Origin: Bacteroidota bacterium
Lineage (GTDB): Bacteria; Bacteroidota; Bacteroidia; NS11-12g; UBA955
Assembly: GCA_963169345.1 (NCBI GenBank)
Contig: CAUJCT010000053.1
Location: forward strand, 248,001-312,000
Direction: 5' to 3'
Length of the DNA: 64,000 bases
The notes under the pieces are model-generated. The model had not been told where the DNA came from and made no database searches. It saw only the letters and a program-made list of their open reading frames with translations. Below, one piece after another: positions 8,729 through 17,012 of the stretch (position 1 is its first letter; each line of letters opens with the position of its first letter). Position numbers and translations under genes: made by a program.

Positions 8729-8748
8729 TTTGCTAAATATATTACAAA

Positions 8749-9933
8749 ATTAAATCAAAAATCTTAGATACCGAAATTAAATTTCTGCTTACTGAAGCTG
8801 AAAAACTTGGTAAAATCAAGTTTCTGGAAGTTTACGGCAAAGAATCTCCATTTGTTTCCAGGCTGATTATCAACAGACTCGAGCTTAATAGAACCGCGTC
8901 AGACAAGATTCCTCAACTCTTTCAGGCCGGAGGACTTTTCGATAAAAGAAGCCTTGAACAATGCACTTCCGAAGATGTCGCCAGATTTAAGTCAAGTTTA
9001 TTTAATGGTAATAAACTGTTGGTTCTGGCTGCTGGTCTCGGAATAGATGAAATTGCCTTTTCGAAAAATTTTAAATCAGTAATATCTATTGAATTAAACA
9101 ATGAGTTAAACGAGATTAGTGAATACAATTTCAATCAATTACATATAACAAATATTCAACGAATATCACAGGATGCAAGTGAATATATTCTAAATAACTC
9201 TGATGATTTTTTTGACTGTATTTACATTGATCCCGACAGACGTGATGAAACTTCAAGGCAAGTGCTTTTAAAAAACCACAGTCCTGATGTTGTCAGCTTA
9301 TTGCCAAACTTATTACTTCGAACAGCATTAGTAGTTGTTAAAGCTTCGCCTCTATATGATTTTGAAATGGCCTTGACAGAACTTAAAAATGTATCTGAAT
9401 TTTACAGTATTTCGAGGTTCGGTGAAATGAAAGAATTACTGATAATTTGTAAAAATCAACCTACTGCCAAAGAAGATATTAAAGTACATTGTGTTGATGT
9501 TGGAGTTAACTTAAATCATTTTATCTCAGATTTAAATCATTCATATTTACCGGAGCGCAGTGAATTGAACCATAAATATTTTTTTGAAGCAGGTAATTCA
9601 TTGGTTAAAATGAGGCAGTATCATGCTTATGCCAATTCAAAAAAATGGTCATATATTGATAAAAATGTACCTTATTTTACAAGTGAAAATCCCGACGACA
9701 CAATTCTTGGCCGTTCATTTATTCTAATTCATACATTTGACTTCAGTAATAAATCTCTGGTTCAATATTTAAAAGCCAGGCAAATTGAAAAAATCAATCT
9801 TAAAGTTAGAGGATTGAAATTTTCTACAAATGATTTATTGAAGAGTTTAAAGGTGAAAGAAGGTGGCGATGATTATATTTTTATCTTGCCATACGATTCA
9901 AAAAGCAAAGTATTTCATTGCAAAAAAACCTAA
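8749..9933 (+). CDS. class I SAM-dependent methyltransferase with THUMP-like C-terminal domain
   Basis: A Bacteroidota-specific methyltransferase family of about 390 residues. The SAM-binding region reads LLVLAAGLGIDEIAFSKN, followed by the characteristic IYIDPDRRDE motif. The C-terminal third (RSFILIHTFDF ... LKVRGLKFSTNDLLKSLKVKEGG) is the THUMP-like domain. Continuous family-like coding sequence runs upstream to a stop at 8734-8736, yet this extension contains no ATG, GTG or TTG before 9019. Starting at the TTG at 9019 would remove the N-terminal helical domain and part of the SAM-binding region. An ATT at 8749 (or ATC at 8761) gives about 394 residues, the expected family length. The true start is unresolved; the product call is firm. 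Confidence 0.8.
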   Translation: MKSKILDTEIKFLLTEAEKLGKIKFLEVYGKESPFVSRLIINRLELNRTASDKIPQLFQAGGLFDKRSLEQCTSEDVARFKSSLFNGNKLLVLAAGLGIDEIAFSKNFKSVISIELNNELNEISEYNFNQLHITNIQRISQDASEYILNNSDDFFDCIYIDPDRRDETSRQVLLKNHSPDVVSLLPNLLLRTALVVVKASPLYDFEMALTELKNVSEFYSISRFGEMKELLIICKNQPTAKEDIKVHCVDVGVNLNHFISDLNHSYLPERSELNHKYFFEAGNSLVKMRQYHAYANSKKWSYIDKNVPYFTSENPDDTILGRSFILIHTFDFSNKSLVQYLKARQIEKINLKVRGLKFSTNDLLKSLKVKEGGDDYIFILPYDSKSKVFHCKKT

Positions 9934-10697
9934 GCATTAACTCGTTTAATGTAATTTTCCAAAGCTTTAACAATAGAAGGATTGTCAGGAGTTGGAGCTG
10001 GAATATTACAAACAAGTTTATGCTCTGTTATTGCTTTCTGTGTACTTTCCCCAAAAGCAGCCAGTCTGGTGTCATTTTGTTTGAAATTAGGGAAGTTATC
10101 AAAAAGAGATTTTATGTCTGCAGGACTAAAAAAGACGATGACATCATAAAATACATTTTCCAGATCACTTAAATCTGCCGACACAGTTTTGTAGAAAGTA
10201 CTTTCAACAAAATTCAACTTATTTTTCTTAAAGAAGTCTGGTATTGTAGATTTCCTGATATCAGAACATGGAAACAAATACTTTTCAGTTTTATGGTTTA
10301 AAACGAGATTAAAAAAGTCAGATTCCAGATTGGTCTTAGGATAAAACACTTTTCGCTTTCTGAGGAAGATGTACTTTTGTATGTACATACCAATCCCTTC
10401 AGTCAGACAAAAATATTTCATGTCCTGAGGGATTTCAACTCTAAGCTCTTCAACCACTCTGAAAAAATGATCAACTGCGTTTTTGGAGTTAAAAATAATT
10501 GCAGTGTGGTTAAGAATGTTGACTTTGTTTCGTCTGATATCCCTGCCTGGGACTGGATCAACCTGTATAAAAGAACGAAAGTCAACCTTAAGTTTATACT
10601 TGGTAGCCATATCGTCGAAAATCGACTTTTTGCCTGGTTCCGGCTTATGTTGAGAAACAAGTATAGTCTTAACTTTTCCTTCTTTAGTCATATTCAA
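9930..10697 (-). CDS. hemD: uroporphyrinogen-III synthase
   Basis: HemD closes and inverts ring D of hydroxymethylbilane in haem and corrin synthesis. The 255-residue sequence is of the divergent Bacteroidota type, opening with VKTILVSQHKPEPGKKS and containing IIFNSKNAVDHFF near 69-81 and VIVFFSPADIKSLF near 187-200, which form the two halves of the HemD fold. The ATG at 10697 or that at 10691 may be the start; both overlap the upstream DUF4271 gene. That order (DUF4271 then hemD) is common in this phylum. It converges with the methyltransferase gene, overlapping by four bases. Confidence 0.85.
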   Translation of the reverse strand: MNMTKEGKVKTILVSQHKPEPGKKSIFDDMATKYKLKVDFRSFIQVDPVPGRDIRRNKVNILNHTAIIFNSKNAVDHFFRVVEELRVEIPQDMKYFCLTEGIGMYIQKYIFLRKRKVFYPKTNLESDFFNLVLNHKTEKYLFPCSDIRKSTIPDFFKKNKLNFVESTFYKTVSADLSDLENVFYDVIVFFSPADIKSLFDNFPNFKQNDTRLAAFGESTQKAITEHKLVCNIPAPTPDNPSIVKALENYIKRVNA

Positions 10698-11682
10698 GTA
10701 AGCTGGTTATCGACTTTACCAACACGAAAAGCGGTAAAATTTCGAAGGCGCAAAGATACAAAAATAAAATGAAATTTGACTGGTTTTGCAAAAAGCGTCC
10801 TGAAAACAAAAACTTAATCAGACTACTGGCATAGACAGCAATTAAAAAGACAATCAAAGTGATGGTTACAACTATATTCATGTTTCTCGACCCGTTGTAA
10901 TACACCATTACAAGGAAAGGTAAAAGTAACAATGAGATAATATAGGCCTGAATTCTAAAGATAATAGCGTAATCTTTATTCAGTCCGGGCTGATAAAACG
11001 CAAACGCAAATACATTCTTTAACCATTGATTGGCGGTAAATATTAACGTCACCAATAAAGACACAATAAATATTTCCTGAAAGTCATTCGGCTGTAAACC
11101 AAAATTTGGTGTGACTCGCTTTAACTCAATTGGCGCATACCAAACCGAACTGAACTGTAAACTAATTCCACTCGATTTTAAAGCTATGTATGTACCTAAT
11201 GACAATGATTGACTAATGATAAGCCATGTCAAAAGTTTACTGTTCTTAAACACCGCGGTCTGGGTATCGAAAAACTCATTGAAACTTATATGGCTGTACC
11301 AGGCTTTATTCAATAACCTGTATTGCAATGGATAATTTGACTTAAAGAAGATAACCAGTAAAACAATTATTAAACTCCAAATGAAAATATCCCAGTTATT
11401 AAGGTTATTTCTTAATGGAGGGTTTTTGGATTCGAGAAGCGACTTGCGCAAATTGGCCTTTGAATTTCTGAATATCTGCTTGTCATAAGCAATAAATTTT
11501 TCAGGCGTCAATGTGTCTTTCCAATGAACGGTATCTTGATAGATAGCATTAAGTACACTGTCATTGATGGTTAGGCTTAAGCTGTCCAACTCTCTTAAAA
11601 GTTTGGCTGTATCATCCTGAGCCTGGGAAAAATTCCAGGCTAGTATTACAAACAGCGCTATACAAACTCTTTTAAAAATAAT
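10684..11682 (-). CDS. DUF4271 polytopic membrane protein, probably with an ATT start
   Basis: The body of the protein has about six membrane segments (first IFIWSLIIVLLVIFF, then LTWLIISQSLSLGTYIAL and others), as in the DUF4271 family usually next to hemD. A TTG at 11589 is the first standard start codon. However, in-frame sequence continues upstream and encodes a convincing signal peptide (FKRVCIALFVILAWNFSQA followed by QDDTAKLL), reaching two adjacent ATT codons at 11682-11677 before a stop. An ATT start would give 331-332 residues and overlap the Omp85 gene's stop, consistent with translational coupling. Function unknown; the gene order suggests a link to the envelope or to haem. Confidence 0.65.
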   Translation of the reverse strand: MIFKRVCIALFVILAWNFSQAQDDTAKLLRELDSLSLTINDSVLNAIYQDTVHWKDTLTPEKFIAYDKQIFRNSKANLRKSLLESKNPPLRNNLNNWDIFIWSLIIVLLVIFFKSNYPLQYRLLNKAWYSHISFNEFFDTQTAVFKNSKLLTWLIISQSLSLGTYIALKSSGISLQFSSVWYAPIELKRVTPNFGLQPNDFQEIFIVSLLVTLIFTANQWLKNVFAFAFYQPGLNKDYAIIFRIQAYIISLLLLPFLVMVYYNGSRNMNIVVTITLIVFLIAVYASSLIKFLFSGRFLQNQSNFILFLYLCAFEILPLFVLVKSITSLLEYD

Positions 11683-13438
11683 TACTTATACCAAAATGAA
11701 CTTTACCTGTCCTTAAATCAAAACTGTTGCCTTTTTCCTTGCCAAGTGCATACATCAAAGATAAAATGTATGATCCGGTTTCAATATTTGCGCCGGCACC
11801 AAATCCCCATGGCCAGTCATAAATATCTTTACTATGACCATAACTTTTGTCTTCGTAATATGCTCCATTCCAAAATAACTTAAAATGCGAGTTGGCAGAA
11901 AAAAGGTATCTCAACTCTAATTCAAGCATATTGAAATTGCTCGCAAATATACTCTGTTCGTTGAAACCCTTCAGAGAATTTATCCCCCCTTCCCTCATTA
12001 ATTCATTAAAATAAATTCTTGGACCTGAAATCTGACTTAAGTAGGTTCCAATTCTAAGTGTACTTTTTCCGGTAATCGGAATAAATTTATCGAGTCTGAA
12101 ATGATACTGAAATTGATTGGTTTTTAACTGAACTGAATCATAAAGATTATAAGCAGGATTGCCAAAACGAAGTTCTGAGATTACATTGTCTCGCACTATA
12201 GACTTTATTCCAGCAGTGAATGAAAAATCAATATTCCAACCTTTCAATGGATTAAATTTGTAATCTAAAAGATTAAACACCCCGCTTATTCCGTACTGAC
12301 GTAAATCTATTGCATTTATAGCAGGTAACTGTTTGCTGCTTCTTATCAAATTTGTGTCCACAGTAATCAGATTGGTTTGAATACTTTGAAAGAAAAACTT
12401 AAAACCATTAATTCCGGAAGTATAATATTGTAGTCCAATTTGTCTTTGTAAAGTACTGTATAAAGTATCAAACTTGATAAAGTCCAATGCCAAATCAACG
12501 CCCACTGGTTTACCAAATAAGTATGGATAGTTAAAGGCAGTTTTCAATTCCTGAGACCTTGCCCTGAAACTCCTCCAGTTAATACTTAACATTTTCGCGC
12601 TCTTGAAAAGATTATTCAACCTAAGTACAAATTCGCCTGTCAACACAAAGTTTGGACCCGAATTACCTGAACTTGTTGAATTAGGAGCCAGACCCACAAT
12701 ACCATTCACCTGATCTGATTTCTTCTTCTTCAGGTAATAATATGGTTTTGCCTTACCTCCAGATATAAATACAATTTGCGGAGGTCTTTCAGAAATAAGA
12801 AATGGCAATTGATTCAGCTTTTCGTTTGCCTTTCTTAATTTAATTTCACTGTATGGTTCACCGCTTCTAATGCCGGTGTAAGACTCCAAAAATCTCTTCT
12901 TGAGTACATTGTCTCCATCTATATGCATGGTATCAAACATAAAATAAGGACCAGGTTTAATATAGACATCCATGTTGACAGAAGTATTAACAGGGATGTT
13001 TTTTATATTCACACTGGCAAAAGGAAACCCATTATTTTCAAGATAAACAAGCGCATCTTCAGCTATATTGTAGTTGCTTAAAGTGTCAAAAACATTCTCT
13101 TTATAGCGGCTTTGCAAATAATTAAACGGACGGGAAGACGAATCACTGGAAATAGTAATATTGCCGATTCTGTACTTGCTACCAGGATAAAAATATACCT
13201 GAACCTTATTGCTTTTCCACACGACAGAATCGATATTACAAGTAGGGTAACCTGCAGCCATATACCTGTTTTTAAATCTCGATAGATAATCCATCAGCAC
13301 TACGCTATCAATCTTCTGAGGATATTTAATATCAAGTGGGTTCTCGGTTATTACAAGCAGGTGTGATTGTGCCTTCATATTCGAAGGCTGACTAATAAAA
13401 ACTATTAACAGCGCTATAAACAATAACCTGACAACCAT
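11672..13438 (-). CDS. Omp85/BamA-family outer-membrane protein
   Basis: A 588-residue exported protein. A signal peptide (VVRLLFIALLIVFIS, ending near MKAQ) is followed by POTRA-like repeats (about 45-220) and a C-terminal 16-stranded-type barrel. The barrel carries the family hallmark REGGINSLKGF about 105 residues from the end and finishes in an aromatic residue (GISNYF). Omp85 proteins insert or translocate outer-membrane proteins. At this length with few POTRA repeats it resembles a TamA-like or FplA-like member rather than the essential BamA. The ATG at 13438 is chosen over one ten codons upstream because it places the signal peptide correctly. First gene of the Omp85-DUF4271-hemD unit. 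Confidence 0.8.
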   Translation of the reverse strand: MVVRLLFIALLIVFISQPSNMKAQSHLLVITENPLDIKYPQKIDSVVLMDYLSRFKNRYMAAGYPTCNIDSVVWKSNKVQVYFYPGSKYRIGNITISSDSSSRPFNYLQSRYKENVFDTLSNYNIAEDALVYLENNGFPFASVNIKNIPVNTSVNMDVYIKPGPYFMFDTMHIDGDNVLKKRFLESYTGIRSGEPYSEIKLRKANEKLNQLPFLISERPPQIVFISGGKAKPYYYLKKKKSDQVNGIVGLAPNSTSSGNSGPNFVLTGEFVLRLNNLFKSAKMLSINWRSFRARSQELKTAFNYPYLFGKPVGVDLALDFIKFDTLYSTLQRQIGLQYYTSGINGFKFFFQSIQTNLITVDTNLIRSSKQLPAINAIDLRQYGISGVFNLLDYKFNPLKGWNIDFSFTAGIKSIVRDNVISELRFGNPAYNLYDSVQLKTNQFQYHFRLDKFIPITGKSTLRIGTYLSQISGPRIYFNELMREGGINSLKGFNEQSIFASNFNMLELELRYLFSANSHFKLFWNGAYYEDKSYGHSKDIYDWPWGFGAGANIETGSYILSLMYALGKEKGNSFDLRTGKVHFGISNYF

Positions 13439-13575
13439 TATAGATACTACAAAAGTATTGCATGTCATTCAAATCCAATGTTTGGATATGACTATTATTT
13501 TGGAAATTTTACACATTCGTTAATTCAGGAATAGATTTTGAATACTAATAAGAACTAATTTTGCGTTAATAAATT

Positions 13576-13698
13576 ATGTTCAGGATAAAATTGAAATTTA
13601 TTGTAATTCTACTTTGTATTATTGGCATTAGTGCCTGTGGAAGTCAGAAAAAATGTAATGGTAAAAGAGGCTCATCTACTGAAATGGGCACTATGTAA
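13576..13698 (+). CDS. mini-lipoprotein, 40 residues
   Basis: A short frame from ATG at 13576 encodes a basic start (MFRIKLK), a hydrophobic segment (FIVILLCIIGI) and a lipobox ISAC with the acylated cysteine at position 21. The mature peptide, only 20 residues, reads CGSQKKCNGKRGSSTEMGTM. It has the same layout as the gene at 8600-8728: lipobox Cys, Gly, basic residues, then a second Cys six or seven residues later. It lies 62 bp before the tyrosine phosphatase gene, with a promoter box between them. Function unknown. Confidence 0.65.
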   Translation: MFRIKLKFIVILLCIIGISACGSQKKCNGKRGSSTEMGTM

Positions 13699-13699
13699 C

Positions 13700-13730
13700 T
13701 TTGATTAAATAGTACATATTCCTACATTTG
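13700..13730 (+). promoter_or_regulatory. Bacteroidota-type promoter for the phosphatase gene
   Basis: TTTG (13700-13703), a 19-base spacer, then TACATTTG (13723-13730). This fits the -33 TTTG / -7 TAnnTTTG consensus at the right spacing. The ATG follows 30 bases later. It is the best promoter match seen in the window. Confidence 0.7.
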
Positions 13731-13760
13731 TGGGCATTGCAATCACATCTGTCCACGTAA

Positions 13761-14222
13761 ATGAAAATCTTGTTTGTCTGTTTAGGTAATATCTGTAGGA
13801 GTCCACTTGCAGAGGGACTTTTTATTCATCATGTCAAAAAGTATGGACTTGAAGATGAAATATTCGCCGATTCTTGTGGAACTGGCAACTGGCATGCAGG
13901 TGAATTACCCGATCCCAGGATGCGAAAGACTGCTGAAAAAAACGGCATTATATTGAATCACAAAGCCCGACAGATTACTGAAAATGACTTTAAAGAATTT
14001 GACTATATTTTAGTTATGGATCATCAGAATCTGAAAGATGTACTCAGGTTAACAGGTGCTACTTCCGACAAGGTTAAATTGGTCAGTGAATTCCATGATA
14101 ATTATAAAAATGATATAGTTCCGGACCCGTACTTTGGCGACCAGAAAGGATTTGATGATGTTTTCGATATGCTCAATTTAATTACTGAAAAACTTGTTCA
14201 TCACATTCAACTCAATAGGTAA
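13761..14222 (+). CDS. low molecular weight protein-tyrosine phosphatase
   Basis: A 153-residue cytosolic phosphatase that dephosphorylates tyrosine residues. The P-loop CLGNICRS places the nucleophile at C7 and the phosphate-binding arginine at R13, and the general-acid loop DPYFG is present in the C-terminal part. Length is typical. In many bacteria such enzymes sit in exopolysaccharide regulation, but this one is not inside the polysaccharide locus; it is followed, with a 29-bp overlap, by a membrane glycosyltransferase-like gene. A clear promoter lies upstream. Confidence 0.93.
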   Translation: MKILFVCLGNICRSPLAEGLFIHHVKKYGLEDEIFADSCGTGNWHAGELPDPRMRKTAEKNGIILNHKARQITENDFKEFDYILVMDHQNLKDVLRLTGATSDKVKLVSEFHDNYKNDIVPDPYFGDQKGFDDVFDMLNLITEKLVHHIQLNR

Positions 14223-15672
14223 AACCAATCTCAACCAGAAATACATTTTTGGTTTAGTAGCAAGTGCTTTGCTATCTGTAGGATTGATTTTATCCTTTAT
14301 TCAACCTGGCACCATTATTACGGATGGCGGTATATTTAGCTCAATTGCCTTTAAAGATCTTAAAGGTGGTCACTTGTATGTTGATGCCTGGGAAAACAAA
14401 CCACCCGGGATTTTTTATTTAATTGAATTCTTTATGATTGTTATACCTGATCCGGTGTATGCAGTTTTTATATTATCACTGCTGGCACTTTCAGGTTTAA
14501 GTTTATTGGTTTATACCTTTATTTTCCAATCTACCCAATCTCTTATTGCTTCACTTTCGTTAAGCTTCATTGGCATTGCCATCATTGTTTTTAAATCCAA
14601 TTGTGGCGATGGCTTGTATACAGAAATATATGGAACAATTTGCCTTTTGGCAGCTTTAGTTGCTTATAAGAAGTATCAGTTGAACAATCGAATCTCGCTT
14701 ATAAATCTTAGTTTTGGTTTGTTGGGCTTATCATTTTGGTTTAAAGAACCCTTTGGTTTAATAGCTATAGCCACATTTGTATACCTCCTGTACACTAGTG
14801 ATAGAAAAAGAAATTGGTTGTATGCGATACTATTTTTTTCATTACCAAGTCTGTTCTTCATAGGTTTGCTTTTCATGCAAGGCTCATTCTTGCCTTTTAT
14901 TGAAACAGTTATTTATAATTTTAGTTATGCCAGTGCTGAATCACATTCAGTGTCAGTTAAAGTTAAACTGGTCGAATTATACAATAACCAGTACAAGGAT
15001 ATTGCGCCAATTCTGTTAGGTGGTATATATTTTACGGTAAAAGCTCTACAGGAGAGTAAATATAAAACAAGAATCTGGCTAATGCTTATAGTATGGGCGT
15101 CTTCTCTCTTATTTGCATTTATTTCCCCGTATAATCTCGGACACTATTACATACCATTCAATACTTTTACAATACTGTTTATTGCTGAAGCATTTAATTG
15201 GAATCTGTCACCGCCATTTAGCTACAAATGGCCTTTGGTCATATTATCTATGTATAGCTTATATAGATTCGATGAGCATTACAATTTAAATTTAAAATTT
15301 AATATTCAACCATATCAGGCAGACAGAATAGTTCAAAGATTAAAGGATGAAAAAGACAAAACTCTTTTTGTGGATTTTGTTGACAGAGGAGATTTGTACA
15401 TCAAAACTGAAAAAGTTCCTGTGACATTTGTGCCAGTTGCTTTGCCAATACATTTTCAGTCTGATTCTTCAGGATTAAGACATAGAAAAAGGATTTATTC
15501 AGAGTTGGAAAAATTCAAGCCGGATTACGTCATTACTACTTTTACAACGGCATACTTTTCATGGTTTATGCCTAATTCTCCTTATTACGAAAACAACTAC
15601 AATAAGATTGACAGTATACTGCAGAATGAAGATCATATATTGATTTTGTGGAAGAGAAAAGGTTTGAAATAA
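14194..15672 (+). CDS. polytopic membrane glycosyltransferase-like protein (GT-C/PMT superfamily)
   Basis: A 492-residue protein with about ten to twelve membrane segments. The first periplasmic loop (IFSSIAFKDLKGGHLYVDAWENKPPGIFYL) has the layout of GT-C enzymes of the PMT/ArnT (GT39/GT83) superfamily, in which an acidic residue near the 'KPP' segment is catalytic and the donor is a polyprenyl-phosphate sugar. The start is taken as a TTG at 14194, overlapping the phosphatase gene by 29 bp; no ATG fits. A C-terminal soluble segment (RLKDEKDKTLFVDF...) follows the membrane part. Substrate unknown. Confidence 0.65.
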   Translation: MFITFNSIGKTNLNQKYIFGLVASALLSVGLILSFIQPGTIITDGGIFSSIAFKDLKGGHLYVDAWENKPPGIFYLIEFFMIVIPDPVYAVFILSLLALSGLSLLVYTFIFQSTQSLIASLSLSFIGIAIIVFKSNCGDGLYTEIYGTICLLAALVAYKKYQLNNRISLINLSFGLLGLSFWFKEPFGLIAIATFVYLLYTSDRKRNWLYAILFFSLPSLFFIGLLFMQGSFLPFIETVIYNFSYASAESHSVSVKVKLVELYNNQYKDIAPILLGGIYFTVKALQESKYKTRIWLMLIVWASSLLFAFISPYNLGHYYIPFNTFTILFIAEAFNWNLSPPFSYKWPLVILSMYSLYRFDEHYNLNLKFNIQPYQADRIVQRLKDEKDKTLFVDFVDRGDLYIKTEKVPVTFVPVALPIHFQSDSSGLRHRKRIYSELEKFKPDYVITTFTTAYFSWFMPNSPYYENNYNKIDSILQNEDHILILWKRKGLK

Positions 15673-15722
15673 AACCTGTCATCTTGTTTTATGAATGTGA
15701 CCAGGCTATTCTTCAAAAAGCT

Positions 15723-15730
15723 TAAATTTG
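15723..15730 (+). promoter_or_regulatory. candidate -7 box immediately upstream of kynU
   Basis: TAAATTTG matches TAnnTTTG and ends only four bases before the kynU ATG at 15735, which would put the transcript start at or next to the start codon. No good -33 TTTG was found. Confidence 0.4.
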
Positions 15731-15734
15731 CCGC

Positions 15735-17006
15735 ATGAATTTTGAGAATAGCCTGACTTTTGCGCAGGAGCTCGACAAGAACGATCCGTTAAAGACCTTT
15801 AGAAATGAATTTTTTATACCTGTAATCAATGGCAAAGAAGCGTTGTACTTTACAGGAAACTCATTGGGTTTACAGCCCAAAGCTGCGGAAAATGCTTTAA
15901 GAACTGAATTAGAGGACTGGAGAAATCTGGGAGTTGAAGGCCACTTTCACGGTAAAAATCCATGGTTTCATTATCATAAATTTCTTACCGAAAATGCTTC
16001 ACTGATTGTTGGTGCTAAACCGATTGAAACGGTTGTTATGAATCAACTCACCTCAAACTTACATTTTTTATTTGTTAGTTTTTATCGTCCAACAAAAGAG
16101 CGATATAAAATCATTATGGAAGCAGGTGCATTCCCTAGTGATATGTATCTTGTAGAGTCTCAAGTCAGATTTCATGGATTCAATCCTGAAGATGCCATTA
16201 TTGAAGTTAAACCGCGCACAAATGAGCACAGTTTGCGTCATGAGGACATCATAAAAACGATTGAAGACAATAAGGATTCAACTGCACTCGTTTTCTTTAG
16301 TGGAGTACAGTATTACACAGGACAGGTCTTTAATATTGAAGAGATAACAAAAAAAGCACATTCAATTGGTGCCATAGCTGGTTTTGATTTAGCACACGCA
16401 GCTGGTAATATCGAACTTAAGCTACACGATTGGGATGTCGATTTTGCAGCGTGGTGCAGTTATAAATATCTGAATTCGGGTCCAGGTAGTGTAGCAGGTG
16501 CTTTTGTTCATGAAAGATTTGCAAACGATACTGAACTTCCAAGATTTGCAGGATGGTGGGGACACAATGAAGATGAAAGATTTAAAATGTTAAAGGGGTA
16601 TAAACCTGAACCTGGAGCAGCAGGATGGCAATTAAGCAATGCACCTGTATTGAGTATGGCGGTTCACAAAGTTTCTTTAGAAATATTTCAAAAAGCCGGT
16701 ATGCCTCATCTGATTAAGAAAGGCAAAGAACTGAATGCATATCTCGAATTTGTAATTGAAAAAGCCATTGCAGGTAACTCTGATTTAAAACTCGAAATTA
16801 TTACTCCCAAAGCTCCAGAAAGAGCTTGTCAAATCAGTATGTTAACAAATGAAAATGGTAAAGCGCTTTTTGACTTCCTGACACTTAATGGTGTTATTGC
16901 TGACTGGCGCAATCCAAATGTTATAAGAATGGCGCCTGTGCCATTATACAACTCATTTGAAGATATTTATCACTTTGGCCAAATACTTCAATCTTTTAAA
17001 GCCTGA
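15735..17006 (+). CDS. kynU: kynureninase
   Basis: KynU is a PLP enzyme that splits kynurenine or 3-hydroxykynurenine to anthranilate or 3-hydroxyanthranilate plus alanine, in tryptophan breakdown or de novo NAD synthesis. The 423-residue sequence shows YFTGNSLGLQPK near the N-terminus, the GFDLAHAAGN cofactor-binding segment, and the Schiff-base lysine K244 in CSYKYLNSGPG. Length and fold are normal. It starts a run of three plus-strand genes (kynU, prmA, SDR) with gaps of six bases or an overlap. Other kynurenine-pathway genes are not in the window. Confidence 0.96.
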   Translation: MNFENSLTFAQELDKNDPLKTFRNEFFIPVINGKEALYFTGNSLGLQPKAAENALRTELEDWRNLGVEGHFHGKNPWFHYHKFLTENASLIVGAKPIETVVMNQLTSNLHFLFVSFYRPTKERYKIIMEAGAFPSDMYLVESQVRFHGFNPEDAIIEVKPRTNEHSLRHEDIIKTIEDNKDSTALVFFSGVQYYTGQVFNIEEITKKAHSIGAIAGFDLAHAAGNIELKLHDWDVDFAAWCSYKYLNSGPGSVAGAFVHERFANDTELPRFAGWWGHNEDERFKMLKGYKPEPGAAGWQLSNAPVLSMAVHKVSLEIFQKAGMPHLIKKGKELNAYLEFVIEKAIAGNSDLKLEIITPKAPERACQISMLTNENGKALFDFLTLNGVIADWRNPNVIRMAPVPLYNSFEDIYHFGQILQSFKA

Positions 17007-17012
17007 ATAAAA

